A DNA stretch of 24,685 bases from CAWEHT01 sp963808455 (GTDB taxonomy: Bacteria; Chloroflexota; Anaerolineae; CG2-30-64-16). The notes beneath the pieces are model-generated. The model was not told the DNA's origin. It was given only the letters and a program-made list of their open reading frames with translations, and made no database searches. Positions 16,401 through 24,685 of the stretch are shown in pieces (position 1 is the stretch's first letter; every line of letters begins with the position of its first letter). The stretch spans positions 1 to 24,685 of the forward strand of contig CAWEHT010000043.1 of the NCBI GenBank assembly GCA_963808455.1. Direction: 5' to 3'. A program made the translations under genes and the position numbers.

Positions 16401-16625
16401 TGCCCCGGCAACGAGGGTTGGGCTTCAGCGCGCGACCGGGAAGGGCCTGGCCCTGACTTCGGGCCTGGACACTATGCGCTACGAAGCCTGCGGTCCAGCC
16501 CAGTGTCGTACCGAGGGGACCATGCGCACCCCCCACGGCCTTAGCGTTGCCGGCTAGGGACCTCATGTCGCATGACGCCATAGCCAGTCTGGCTCGCTCG
16601 TCCTGGCACCCGCTGGCCATGTCGG

Positions 16626-17795
16626 TCAATCCAGCACCAGGCCACGCTGGGCCGCCCGGTGTGCGTGTTGAGCCAGCCGGACCGTCTCGTCAGGCGCCCG
16701 ATAGCCCGCCAAGAAACGCGCGCGAAATTCGCCAAAGGTTCCGGCCTTGAGATGGCTGTGAATGTCGTCCATGAGCCTGAGCATGAAACGCAAATTGTGC
16801 ACGGTGGCGAGATGCAGGCCAAGGAGTTCACCTGCCTTGAAGAGGTGCCGCAGGTAGGCCCGGCTGAAATGCTGGCAGGTATAGCAATCACAGCCCGGCT
16901 CGATTGGCAGAGGGTCGTGGCTGTATTGGGCGTTTCGGAGGTTCAACCGGCCGAGGTGGCAAAACAGGCCGCCATTGCGGGCAACCCGAGTGGGCAGCAC
17001 ACAATCGAAGATATCGATGCCGCGCGCAACGCCTTCGACGATATCCTCCGGGGCGCCAACGCCCATCAGATAGCGCGGCCGATGCCCGGGCAACTCGGGT
17101 GTCGTCGCATCTAGGGTCGCGTACATCTGCTCCTTGGTCTCGCCCACGCTCAGTCCGCCGATCGCATAGCCGGCGAAGCCCAACTCGCCCAGGGCGCGAG
17201 CGCTGGCGACGCGTAAATCGCGGAAGACGCCACCTTGCACGATCCCGAAAAGCGCCTGGTCTGGCCTGCGCTGGGCTGCCTTGCAACGGGCCGCCCAGGC
17301 GTGAGTGCGTGCGAGCGCCGCCTCGTTGTACAGCCTGTCCACCGGGTTCGCGCACTCGTCGAGGCACATGATGATATCCGCACCAAGCGCTTCTTGCGCG
17401 CTAATTGTACTCTCGGGTGTGAAACGATGTTCGCTTCCATCAATATGCGAGCGAAACGTGACTCCGTCCGGGTCGAGGCGGCGGTTATTGGCGAGGCTGA
17501 AGACCTGAAATCCCCCGGAGTCGGTGAGAATGGGGCCGGACCAGCCCATGAAGTTGTGTAAGCCACCGAAATCCGCGACGAGTCCAACGCCGGGACGCAA
17601 GCTGAGATGATAGGTGTTGGCGAGCACAAGGGAAGCGCCGACATCTTGAAGGTCACGCGGCGTGAGCGACTTCACCGTGGCTTGTGTACCTACCGGCGCG
17701 AATACGGGCGTTTGCAGGCACCCGTGGGGTGTCAAGAAGCTACCCAAGCGCGCCCACGATCCGGTGTCACGGACCACGATCTCGAAGTCGAACAT
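16626..17795 (-). CDS. tgt: tRNA-guanine transglycosylase
   Basis: Bacterial Tgt exchanges guanine-34 of GU(N) anticodon tRNAs for the queuine precursor preQ1. The 389-residue length is normal. Seen: TDSGGFQVFS with the proposed general acid/base D92, IVQGGV (about 185-190), GGLSVGE (213-219), the nucleophile D264 in IFDCVLPTR, and zinc ligands C302, C304, C307 and H333 (CDCYTC...LATVHNL). The frame extends upstream to 18140 without a stop, but the ATG at 17795 gives the family N-terminus (MFDFEIVVRDTGSWARLGSF) and follows AAAGAG. It is divergent from the pfkB gene, and a good promoter sits between them. No other queuosine genes are visible here. Confidence 0.96.
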   Translation of the reverse strand: MFDFEIVVRDTGSWARLGSFLTPHGCLQTPVFAPVGTQATVKSLTPRDLQDVGASLVLANTYHLSLRPGVGLVADFGGLHNFMGWSGPILTDSGGFQVFSLANNRRLDPDGVTFRSHIDGSEHRFTPESTISAQEALGADIIMCLDECANPVDRLYNEAALARTHAWAARCKAAQRRPDQALFGIVQGGVFRDLRVASARALGELGFAGYAIGGLSVGETKEQMYATLDATTPELPGHRPRYLMGVGAPEDIVEGVARGIDIFDCVLPTRVARNGGLFCHLGRLNLRNAQYSHDPLPIEPGCDCYTCQHFSRAYLRHLFKAGELLGLHLATVHNLRFMLRLMDDIHSHLKAGTFGEFRARFLAGYRAPDETVRLAQHAHRAAQRGLVLD

Positions 17796-17882
17796 CGGCT
17801 CTTTGGCTCTTTGGCCCCGTGAGGGGACCCCTCCAGTATTCGTTTGGCCCAGATATCGGGTAAACTGGGTCAGCAGCCCCAG

Positions 17883-17911
17883 AGCGTAGCATGCCCTGGA
17901 TGAGTTGTCAA
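17883..17911 (-). promoter_or_regulatory. Sigma-70-type promoter for tgt
   Basis: On the minus strand a consensus TTGACA (17911-17906) is followed by a 17-nt spacer and TACGCT (17888-17883) as a modest -10. It lies about 90 nt upstream of the tgt start, in the divergent tgt/pfkB intergenic region (17796-17991). Confidence 0.55.
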
Positions 17912-17991
17912 AGAGCTGCCGGCCAACGCAAGTGCCCGTTGCCAGCGATGGCTTGAGGCACGCCGGGGCCTGGCGCCGGAAAGGCGAGCCA

Positions 17992-18862
17992 ATGATTGTT
18001 GTGTTAGGCGATATCGCAGTAGATATCATCAGTCGTCTACGGGCTCCGCTCGTGATCGGGAGCGATGCCGCGGCGGAGATCCAGCTCATGCCAGGAGGCT
18101 CAGGCGCGAACGTGGCAGTCTGGATGGCCAGGCTCGGCAAGGCAGTCAGCTTCGTGGGGGCGCGTGGGCGATGATAAGTTCGGGCGTTGGCTCGCGGCGG
18201 ACCTGGTCTCTGAAGGTGTTTCCCCCGCGCTCTACCTTGACGCCAGCCGTCGCACGACCGTGATCCAGGTGCTGGTCGAGCCGGACGGTGAGCGCACCAT
18301 GGTGCCCGACCGGGGTGCGAACGCCTGGTGGCCGCCCGAGGACGTGCCTGAAGAACTCATCGCCGGGGCCGAGCTGCTGCACATAGTAGGCTACGTGCTG
18401 CTGGACGCCGAAAGCCGCGGCGGTGCTGTGCGAGCGATGCAGATGGCGCGCAGCCACCGCGTGCCGGTGAGCCTGGACCCCAGTTCGCACGCGCCCTTGC
18501 GTGCGATGGGCGTGGATTTGTTCTGGGAACTCGTGGGTCGCCCCGACGTACTCTTGCCGAATCGAGCCGAAGCGCTAACGATGACCGGGGCGGCCGAGAT
18601 TGAGGCCGCGGCCAGCGCGCTCTTGGCGCATGCCGGTGTGGTCGTCATCAAGTTGGACAAAGACGGCTGTGTCGCGCGGACGGATCAGGCGTGCTGGACG
18701 GTACCGGCTGTGGCGACCGAAGTTCTCAATGCGACCGGCGCAGGCGATGCATTCGACGCGGCCTTCTTGGCTCGCTGGCTTACGGATAAGGATACGGAGG
18801 CCGCGTGTCGCGAAGGGGTGCGGCTCGGCGCACGGGCCGCCGGCCTGCTCAGCACGCGTTGA
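17992..18862 (+). CDS. PfkB-family carbohydrate kinase, one frameshift
   Basis: A ribokinase-like (PfkB) sugar or nucleoside kinase; the substrate cannot be told. Seen: N-terminal MIVVLGDIAVD, the first signature PGGSGANVAVWMARLG (about 38-53), VGDDKFGRWLAADL, the LLPNRAEA segment, and the second signature NATGAGDAFDAAF with catalytic aspartate near the C-terminus. The frame breaks at the five-G run 18156-18160: removing one G gives the expected SFVGRVGDDKFG and a protein of about 290 residues, a normal length. I start it at the ATG at 17992, where the AAGGCGAG ribosome site precedes; the upstream extension of the frame has no family features. It is divergent from tgt. The frameshift is in a homopolymer and is likely an error. 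Confidence 0.9.
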
Positions 18863-18906
18863 ACCTCACGAGCCGAGCGCGAGGTCTTTTCGCGTCCAGG
18901 TCTCAC

Positions 18907-18925
18907 GGCCGGCAGAGCGCCGGCC
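18907..18925 (+). other. GC-rich hairpin after pfkB
   Basis: GGCCGGC (18907-18913) and GCCGGCC (18919-18925) form a perfect 7-bp stem with a 5-nt loop about 45 nt after the kinase stop. No T-run follows, so any terminator function would be non-canonical. Confidence 0.4.
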
Positions 18926-18997
18926 CCTCTGTGCCCCTGCCGCCGATCCCGTGCCCGGCCTCTTGGGGCCGCAGGCGGTGACTCGACAGCGGAACCT

Positions 18998-19026
18998 TTG
19001 GTCTTTGGGACGACATCGGTTATGAT
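18998..19026 (+). promoter_or_regulatory. Promoter of the FG-GAP protein gene
   Basis: TTGGTC (18998-19003) is followed by 17 nt and TATGAT (19021-19026), 5 of 6 bases matching the -10 consensus. The -35 is weak. It lies 33 nt ahead of the ATG at 19060, which also has an excellent AAAGGAGG ribosome site. Confidence 0.5.
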
Positions 19027-19059
19027 GATCATATTTCTCTCGCAAAGGAGGAAGCATCG

Positions 19060-21506
19060 ATGGGGCGCACGTCATTGCGGAGTGCAGCACGCATCAGCGC
19101 GATCCTGATCATGGTCGCCGGACTCTTCGCGCCTTCTGCCGGCACAGGGCTGGCAGCCAAGAAGAGTGCTGTGAAGTCAACCGCGCCACAACAGATTGTG
19201 GCGCTTGATGCAGTCGGGCATGTTGTGATCTATGGGCTCGAAAACGGCGCGATCCAGCAATTCTGGCAGTCGAGCTCCGGCGGTTGGACGAATTTCGCGG
19301 TGGGTGACTTCTCCGGCACCGGCTATGACCAGATAGTGGCCATAAGTGGCGCTACCCTCAAAGTCTTCGACCCCCTGGGGACCGCGGGCATCCCCTATAC
19401 CACCATCTCATTGCCCTATGGTGATGCCTTCCATTTGTTGGGAGTGGGTGATTTCCAGGGTTATGGTCGGGACCAGGTCGTGTTCACCTACACCAATCAA
19501 GGCGCGAGCTCCTCGTTTGATGAGTGGACGTCTGAATGGGACCCCATGACCAACGCGCTCACCTGGAATTTCGACACCAAGACTTATGGCTGGGAGTCGA
19601 TGGTGGTCGGGAAGCTGAACACCACCAACGATGACGTGGTCTTGATGCGCAACGCGACGATCAACTCCACTCAGGATAACTATATCGCGGTCTGGGGCTG
19701 GGACTGGACCGGCTACAACTACACAGCCAATGGAACGTGGGACCTGCTGTTTCGCAACGGTGACCCGGAGGGCGGCGACCTCGACTGGGGCTTCTGCTGC
19801 AACTGGACATCCGGCGTGATCGGGCAGGTGTGGACCAACCCCAGCCCTCCGGAGACCGGGCTGCCGAACATGAGCAACTATCTGGTCCTGGCGCGAGACT
19901 GGGCGGCTTCCAATGTTTACTCAGAGCTTTTCTGGTGGGCACCCGGCTGGATCGGCAATACCTCCCGCGCGCCCAGTCCATCAACTACTATAACGACCTG
20001 ACCAGCACGCTGGATCCCAACTATCAGACGTACGTTCACAATCCTGCCTTCGCCCACGTAGCTCTGGCCAATCTGAACGGCGACCCGAGCGGGTACAAAG
20101 AGGTTGTCGGGCTGCGCCAATTCTCGGGCTCGCCCCCTTACACGACGGATCCCTTCCTCGTGGTGCTGAACCCGAACAGCGAAACCGGCATCGGCTCATT
20201 CGCCCCGTACCTCTCCAGTGCAGAGTATGGGGACCAATGGTACGAGGTGGCAGCTGGCGACGTGAACGGAAACGGCAAAGACGCAGTGGTAGCCGAACGC
20301 GGTGATGACCTCCGCGTATATTATGAGCCGACCGTGGATGAGACGCAATATGTAGACTATGCGGGTATCGGCTATCTCGTCAACAACCTGGCGGTGGCCA
20401 ACATGGGGTACGGGAATCTCCTGGAGCTGGCCGCGTCGCCCACAAACCTGAGTTATTCGTTTGGGTGCGGCCAGACGTCACCGAGCCAGCCGATAGCGCT
20501 GACAAACAGCGTCAATACCGGCAGCATTGCATGGACGGCGACGACGTCTGCCCCGTGGATTGTTTTGGACACGACCAGCGGTTCGACGAGTTCGACGATT
20601 AATGTCACGATCGACCCAACGAAGGGGGGCACACAGGCCGGCACCAACCCCGGAACGATTGTGGTCACCGCCAACAGCTCATTGGTGTTCAAGTCGCCGC
20701 AAACTATCAACGTAACCTACAACGAGATCGCGCCGGTCCTGGCCGTGAGCCCTTCTTCTGGACTGAACCTTACTGCCGACTGGGGCTCGACGACCAGCGG
20801 CTCGTTTGCGCTCTCCAACTCGGCTTCTACCGCGCCACTGAGTTGGACCGCGAACGTTGTGGGGGGGGCCAGTGTTGATTGGCTCGGCCTCTCAACGGCA
20901 TCCGGCAGCACGCCCAGTTCGGTCGTTGCTTTGGTCTATCCGCATTCAGTTGGGGAAGTCGGGTCCATCCCTGCTGGGTATATTCACATCTCAGCGCAGG
21001 ATGCCTGTAGCGTCAGTCTGGTGCAGGACCTGAGCGTGGCAGTCGATGTCCCGGACCCCGGCTTGGTAGCGCAGCCAACTTTCGTGTCGCTGTGGGAGAC
21101 CCCCAATGGCTCCCCTCGCGGTCCATATCCGTCCTGAGTCCGGGCGGCGACTCCATACAGTGGGAGGCCTTCGCTGTGCCAGTGACGGCAACGGCGGGCG
21201 CGCTCGCTGCCGTGAGGCATGGTACAGCGCACATCACGTCCAAGGGGCTGCGAATCGGGAACGTGTTGACCTCGTCTCCTTCCTGGTTGCAATACAGCCC
21301 GAATTCCGGGACGTCCAGACGCGACGACGCAGTCGGTTGAGGTGTCGGTTGACAATGCCAACGTGAGAGGCCTTGGCACCTACAGCGCAGTGATCCTGCT
21401 CGTACCGACGGATCCCTTCGAGCTCGCGTGGGTGCATGCAATCCAGGTTGATCTGCATGTGGTGACTAACGTCTATCAAAGTCGGATGCCCGTCCTGGGA
21501 CGTTAG
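19060..21506 (+). CDS. Secreted FG-GAP/BACON-like repeat protein, three frameshifts
   Basis: A large exported protein of about 815 residues when repaired. The start (ATG 19060, AAAGGAGG upstream) gives a Sec signal peptide with a hydrophobic core (AILIMVAGLFAPSAG) and a cleavage site around AA-KK. Five FG-GAP/VCBS-type segments follow (AVGDFSGTGYDQIV, GVGDFQGYGRDQVV, VVGKLNTTNDDVV, ALANLNGDPSGYKEVV, AAGDVNGNGKDAVV). After these come at least three BACON-like Ig repeats, with motifs such as WTATTSAPWIVLDTTSGS and SWTANVVGGASVDWL. Breaks: about 19966-19975 (missing base), the C-run 21112-21115 (missing C), and about 21316-21335; the final frame ends at TAG 21504-21506. Such proteins often mediate surface adhesion or polysaccharide binding; the role here is unknown. 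A strong terminator follows. Confidence 0.75.
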
Positions 21507-21601
21507 ATGTGGCTGGATGGGCCCCATGCTCCAGTGGCCCTGGCCGGCGCGTAGAGACTGGCGCCCGGGATAAGGGCTTGAACACAGAGGCGGGATAACA
21601 G

Positions 21602-21646
21602 GCGCCCCAGGCCGCATTGTGGTGCGGCCTGGGGCGCTTTGGTTTT
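21602..21646 (+). terminator. Intrinsic terminator after the FG-GAP protein gene
   Basis: A perfect 15-bp stem (21602-21616 with 21623-21637; GCGCCCCAGGCCGCA and its complement), a 6-nt loop (TTGTGG), and a T-rich tail (TTTGGTTTT) to 21646. It has all features of a strong plus-strand rho-independent terminator, about 95 nt after the stop. Its right side ends about 20 bp before the flanking repeat of the following IS. Confidence 0.93.
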
Positions 21647-21667
21647 GTACGCGAAGCCCACGACCAG

Positions 21668-21710
21668 TTCTGCGATGGGCGCGTTTCAGTTTGGGGGCAT
21701 GAGGTAAGAT
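21668..21710 (+). repeat. 43-bp direct repeat, copy 1 (IS left end plus 9-bp flank)
   Basis: Identical to 23119-23161 over 43 bp. It consists of the 9-bp flank TTCTGCGAT (21668-21676) followed by the first 34 bp of the ISKra4-like element, starting GGGCGCGTTTCAG. Confidence 0.95.
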
Positions 21711-23118
21711 AGGCGGGCCAGTGAATCGTATGGTAGAGGATGGCGCATGAGACGCACGCGCGAGGCGGTAGAAGCTGAGTTGATGGCCGAAGCCAAGGCC
21801 GTGATCGAAGAGCTGATCAATTAGGAGCGCCAGGCCGGCGCACCAGACCTGACCGAGATCGAGGACAAAGTGTTGGCGGTGCGCCAGCGGCTGGGGCAGC
21901 ACTTGTTGAAAGCGGTGCTCGAGGATCAGGAGGCGCGCCAACCGGCTGAGCCACGCCGTTGTGCGAGCTGTGGTGCCGCCATGCGCTATAAAGGCCAGAA
22001 AGCCACCGAGATCGAAAGCCGTCTGGGCAGCATTGCCCTGGAACGCGGCTATTACTACTGTACCGCCTGCGCAGGTGGGCTTTTTCCCCCTCAGCCAACA
22101 ACTACGCCTCGTCGAGGAGCACTTTAGCCCGGGCCTGGCCCGGCACGCCGTGTGGCTGGCCGGTTTGGTGCCTTACGAGCAAGCCGAGGCCATTTTGGCC
22201 CAGATTGGCGGGATGGCGGTTTCGGCCAGCACGATCTGGCGGCGGGTCCAGCAGTGGGGTCAGCAGTTTGCGGCCCTGGAAGAGGGCGAGCGGGCGCAAG
22301 CGCAGGCGCTGCCCGAGCAGTGGCAGCCACCGAGTCGAGCCGAGCAGACCGATCAGCGCATGGGGGTGGCCCTGGACGGTTTCATGGTGCACATCACCAC
22401 GAAGACTGGAAGGAGATGAAGCTGGGCACGGTGTTTGACTTGGCGCTGCGTCCTGGGCGGGATGAGCGCACCGGCGAGGAGGGCCTACAGGCCCACGCCG
22501 CGCACACCAGCTATGCGGCCCATCTGGGCGGCCCCGAGCGCTTGGGCGAATTGCTGTACGCCGAGGCGCGGCGGCGGGGTTGGGAGCAGGCCCAGGACAC
22601 GCAGATCATCGGTGATGGTGCGCCGTGGGTTTGGAACCAGGCCCGCCTGCATTTCGAGCACAGCCGCCAGTTGGTGGACTGGTACCATGCCAAGCAACAT
22701 TTGGCCGAAGCGGCCCGACTGTATAAGGGCGAAGGCACGGCGGCCTATGCGCTGTGGTTCAACAGCCGCGAAACCGCCCTATATCAGGGCCATGCGGCTC
22801 GTATCGCCGATGAACTAGCGCAAGCCAGCGCGGCCAAGCCTGAGTGGACCGAGGCGCTGCGGCGGGAGGCCGGCTACTTCCGCCAGCATCAGGGGCGCAT
22901 GAACTATCTGGAGCTGCGCGAAGAAAATTGGGTGATTGGCTCGGGCATGGTCGAGGGCGGGGCCAAACGCTATCAGGCCCGCTTATGTGGACCGGGCATG
23001 CGCTGGAGCCGCAAGGGAGCCGAGCACGTGACGCCGGTGCGCACGGCGATTCTGAACGGGCGCTTCGATGAGCGCTGGCGGGCCGCCCAAAAACTGCCCC
23101 CAGTCGTGAAACGCGCCC
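21677..23118 (+). mobile_element. ISKra4-like insertion sequence, complete
   Basis: A 1442-bp element with inferred terminal inverted repeats: left GGGCGCGTTTCAGTTTGGGGGCA at 21677-21699, and right at 23095-23118, whose complement matches in GGGCGCGTTTCA and TGGGGGCA with a small difference between. It is flanked on both sides by the direct repeat TTCTGCGAT (21668-21676 and 23119-23127), which I read as a target duplication. The single gene encodes an ISKra4-type transposase with a stop and two frameshifts. Family and boundaries are my inference from the sequence; the right flank immediately begins another left end of the same element. Confidence 0.72.
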
Positions 23119-23153
23119 TTCTGCGATGGGCGCGTTTCAGTTTGGGGGCATGA
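21747..23153 (+). pseudogene. ISKra4-like transposase gene with amber stop and two frameshifts
   Basis: The coding frame starts at ATG 21747 (MRRTREAVEAEL) but meets TAG at 21822-21824 after 25 codons; it continues as ERQAGAPDL in the same frame. A zinc-binding-like segment (CASC about 21963, CTAC about 22063) precedes the catalytic part. The frame breaks at the T5C5 run 22081-22090 (one extra C) and again about 22394-22404 (one missing base). The repaired product is about 468 residues, with likely DDE residues in VALDGFMV, IIGDGAPWVWN and VIGSGMVEGG, and the ISKra4-type block LVDWYHAKQHL. The ORF runs through the right terminal repeat into the 9-bp flank and ends at TGA 23151-23153 within the abutting second left end. 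CAG-to-TAG is a single-base change, so error or true decay are both possible. Confidence 0.85.
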
Positions 23154-23161
23154 GGTAAGAT
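23119..23161 (+). repeat. 43-bp direct repeat, copy 2 (9-bp flank plus start of a second IS copy)
   Basis: Identical to 21668-21710. Positions 23119-23127 repeat TTCTGCGAT; 23128-23161 repeat the first 34 bp of the ISKra4-like element and then stop at AAGAT. The left copy continues AGGCGGG, while here CTTGAGTTTAGAG follows, the end of another IS. Together with the right repeat of the preceding IS it forms a long palindrome (about 23095-23150) with a 9-nt centre. Confidence 0.93.
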
Positions 23162-24685
23162 CTTGAGTTTAGAGTTACATAACGGCGCGACGATGGTTGA
23201 CAGGTAGGACGAAGCGTCGCGTTGACCAAGAGCGCACTTTAACAAAGCTGCAGTTGTCCGCCGGTGCGTTTAGACGACGGCCGGCACGTTAGTTACGGTC
23301 GCTTTTTGGGGTTTTGAGCCCTTTTTGACGACCGGATAGCGCGGCCGCGGCTTCGGACGATAGCCCGGGACGCTGTCCGGTTCCTTTACCTGCGGGTCCG
23401 GCGACCGGCGCCGGACTGCCCAACTCAAGCAGAAAACGTCGAGCGCCGCGCTGCACTTGGCCCGCCGTGAGCAGCAAGGTCTGATGGCTTCGTAACGACG
23501 GTTGCCAGGCCGGTCGTAGATCATCTACCTCCCGACGCATGAGCAGCAATTGCCAATAAGCCAGGGCGCAAAGCCACATCCAATGCTCGATGACCACCGG
23601 GTTGGTGGATCGGCAGGCGTTCAAGCCCGTGTGTTGCTTCAAGAAACGAAATGCATGCTCGATGGCGAAACGCCAAAGATACATGCGACACAAGTCTGCC
23701 AGCGCCACGCTGGTCGGTCCCGTCCAAAAAAGCCAGAGCGGCCGTTTGTAACGCGGCGTGCCGTCGGCTTTCAAGAATTGGACCCGCAACAGGAGCCCGG
23801 CCAAGGTCGGCAGCTTGCGCAGGTGCAAATCGGTCCAGGCTTGCAACTGCACCGTTTGGCCGTTCAGATCAAAGGTTTCGCGGCGTTCGGCCGGCCAAGA
23901 TAGTTGCTTAAGTTTGAAAACTGGACCGTGCTTGCGTGGAGCGCCGCGTTTGCCGGGAACCCGCAGCGGGGGCGCCGCGTACAAGTTCTGGTTTTGGCGC
24001 AAACGCACCAGCGCCGCGACGGTTTTGACGACCAAAAACACGCCCAGGAACCAGTGGTTCCCGTACAGACTGTCGGCGACCACGACTTTCAGCCGGGTGC
24101 TCAATCTGTCCAGCGCCTGCACCTGGGCCACCGCCGTTTGCGTGTCGGTGCTGGTGGTGGCAATGCGCTGCACGTCCAGCGGCGCGACCCAGGATGGTCG
24201 CCGTTGCACCAAGCGCACCAACCAGGAGAACTTGAGACCCGGACGGGCCGGTTCATCTTTCTCGCTTTTCAGCCAGCTGCGATCCGGCAAGGTCTCGGCC
24301 TCTATCCGCGGGTTGGGTGTGGCGTCAATGGCGTAAATTTCACGCCCGGCTACGGTCTCGCCGTCCACCGGCTGCTGTGCGCCCAATACTTTGGCCAACG
24401 CTGCGGCGTCAATCTCGCCGTTCTCAAGCGCATCGTACACAGAGCTGAACTCTCGCCGAAAGGGTGGTTCTTCGCTCAAAGCCACCGGCGAGTTGACGTG
24501 TCCAGCGCCTGTGAGTGCGTCCAGCAAATCCATAAGTGCTGCGGCGCGTTGGGTCAGGCTTTGGTATACTGCATCGCGAAACTGTTGGATAGCCATGTGA
24601 TTTATTGCCTCACAAGCCTTTGTACCAGCAGTTTCTTGTTATGTTAAGGTGCGTGCTTACTTGTTAGGCGGTTGAGCTCTAAACT
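23162..24685 (-). mobile_element. IS4-superfamily element, right end at or past the window edge
   Basis: The left end is CTTGAGTTTAGAG (23162-23174). The last 9 bases of the window, CTCTAAACT (24677-24685), are the exact inverse complement of AGTTTAGAG, so the element ends at or about 4 bp beyond the edge. It holds one intact transposase gene on the minus strand. The left end abuts the truncated ISKra4-like copy after AAGAT, so this element appears inserted into it. Spaces 23175-23288 and 24597-24676 are untranslated IS ends. Confidence 0.72.
23289..24596 (-). CDS. DDE transposase, IS4 superfamily (NF041680-like)
   Basis: A 435-residue transposase with an intact frame. The fold looks like IS4/IS701-type DDE enzymes: D91 in AIDATPNPR, D175 in VVVADSLYGN, and E313 in YLWRFAIEHAFRFLKQH, whose Tyr-Arg-Glu-Lys spacing matches the IS4-family signature. 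The N-terminus (QFRDAVYQSL, ALMDLLDALTGAGHV, SPVALSEEPPFRR) resembles a putative transposase family common in Chloroflexota assemblies that I recall as NF041680; this needs a search to confirm. The ATG at 24596 is near the right end of the element; the TAA at 23289-23291 is near its left end. The C-terminal 60 residues are Gly/Ala/Lys-rich. Unlike its neighbour element, it shows no break, so it may be recent and active. Confidence 0.9.
   Translation of the reverse strand: MAIQQFRDAVYQSLTQRAAALMDLLDALTGAGHVNSPVALSEEPPFRREFSSVYDALENGEIDAAALAKVLGAQQPVDGETVAGREIYAIDATPNPRIEAETLPDRSWLKSEKDEPARPGLKFSWLVRLVQRRPSWVAPLDVQRIATTSTDTQTAVAQVQALDRLSTRLKVVVADSLYGNHWFLGVFLVVKTVAALVRLRQNQNLYAAPPLRVPGKRGAPRKHGPVFKLKQLSWPAERRETFDLNGQTVQLQAWTDLHLRKLPTLAGLLLRVQFLKADGTPRYKRPLWLFWTGPTSVALADLCRMYLWRFAIEHAFRFLKQHTGLNACRSTNPVVIEHWMWLCALAYWQLLLMRREVDDLRPAWQPSLRSHQTLLLTAGQVQRGARRFLLELGSPAPVAGPAGKGTGQRPGLSSEAAAALSGRQKGLKTPKSDRN

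Noticed and set aside
21234..21941. 235-codon minus-strand frame spanning the FG-GAP gene end and the IS start
   Set aside because: It crosses a strong terminator and the IS boundary and is antisense to better-supported genes.
21668..23161. CRISPR or tandem-repeat array
   Set aside because: The only long repeats are two 43-bp copies 1.45 kb apart, explained by IS ends and flank; no regularly spaced repeats were seen.

Overview
The window is GC-rich, gene-dense bacterial DNA. It most resembles Chloroflexota (Anaerolineae-like): the gene order nusA-ylxR-infB-rbfA-nrnA-truB-ribF, a DUF1385 membrane protein, a CBS-ACT protein, an FG-GAP/BACON-type secreted protein and an NF041680-like transposase all fit. 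This assignment is inferred from gene content, not from a marker search.

Layout. (1) 1-1460, minus: an IS66-family transposase cut by the left edge. (2) 1520-6733, plus: DUF1385 protein, malate dehydrogenase, GTPase Era (ATGA overlap with mdh), Yip1-like membrane protein, CBS-ACT protein and thymidylate synthase ThyA. (3) 15397 down to 6743, minus: the transcription/translation operon nusA, ylxR, a possible small Cys4 ORF, infB, rbfA, nrnA, truB, ribF and archease. It has a promoter and a terminator-like leader hairpin ahead of nusA, and ribF reads into archease with no stop. (4) 18140-15615, minus: tRNA-guanine transglycosylase Tgt and a PstS-like lipoprotein. Divergent from tgt is a PfkB-family sugar kinase (plus). 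(5) 19060-21506, plus: a large secreted protein with FG-GAP-type repeats followed by BACON-like Ig repeats, closed by a textbook intrinsic terminator at 21602-21646. (6) 21668-24685: a mobile-element cluster. An ISKra4-like element with 9-bp flanking repeats abuts the first 34 bp of a second copy of its own left end, which is interrupted by an IS4-superfamily element reaching the right edge.

An overriding feature is 13 reading-frame breaks in 9 genes (mdh, ribF, archease, truB, infB twice, nusA, pfkB, the FG-GAP gene three times, the ISKra4-like transposase twice). Each looks like one inserted or lost base, and about half lie in homopolymer runs. Because essential genes are hit and protein similarity continues across every break, most are probably sequencing or assembly errors. 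Those genes are annotated here as full-length with the break marked.

I did not find a clearly novel defence or biosynthetic system. The best leads are the ribF-archease read-through, the nusA leader hairpin, the small Cys4 ORF ahead of infB, and the tandem/nested IS arrangement, which predicts the sequence just outside the window.
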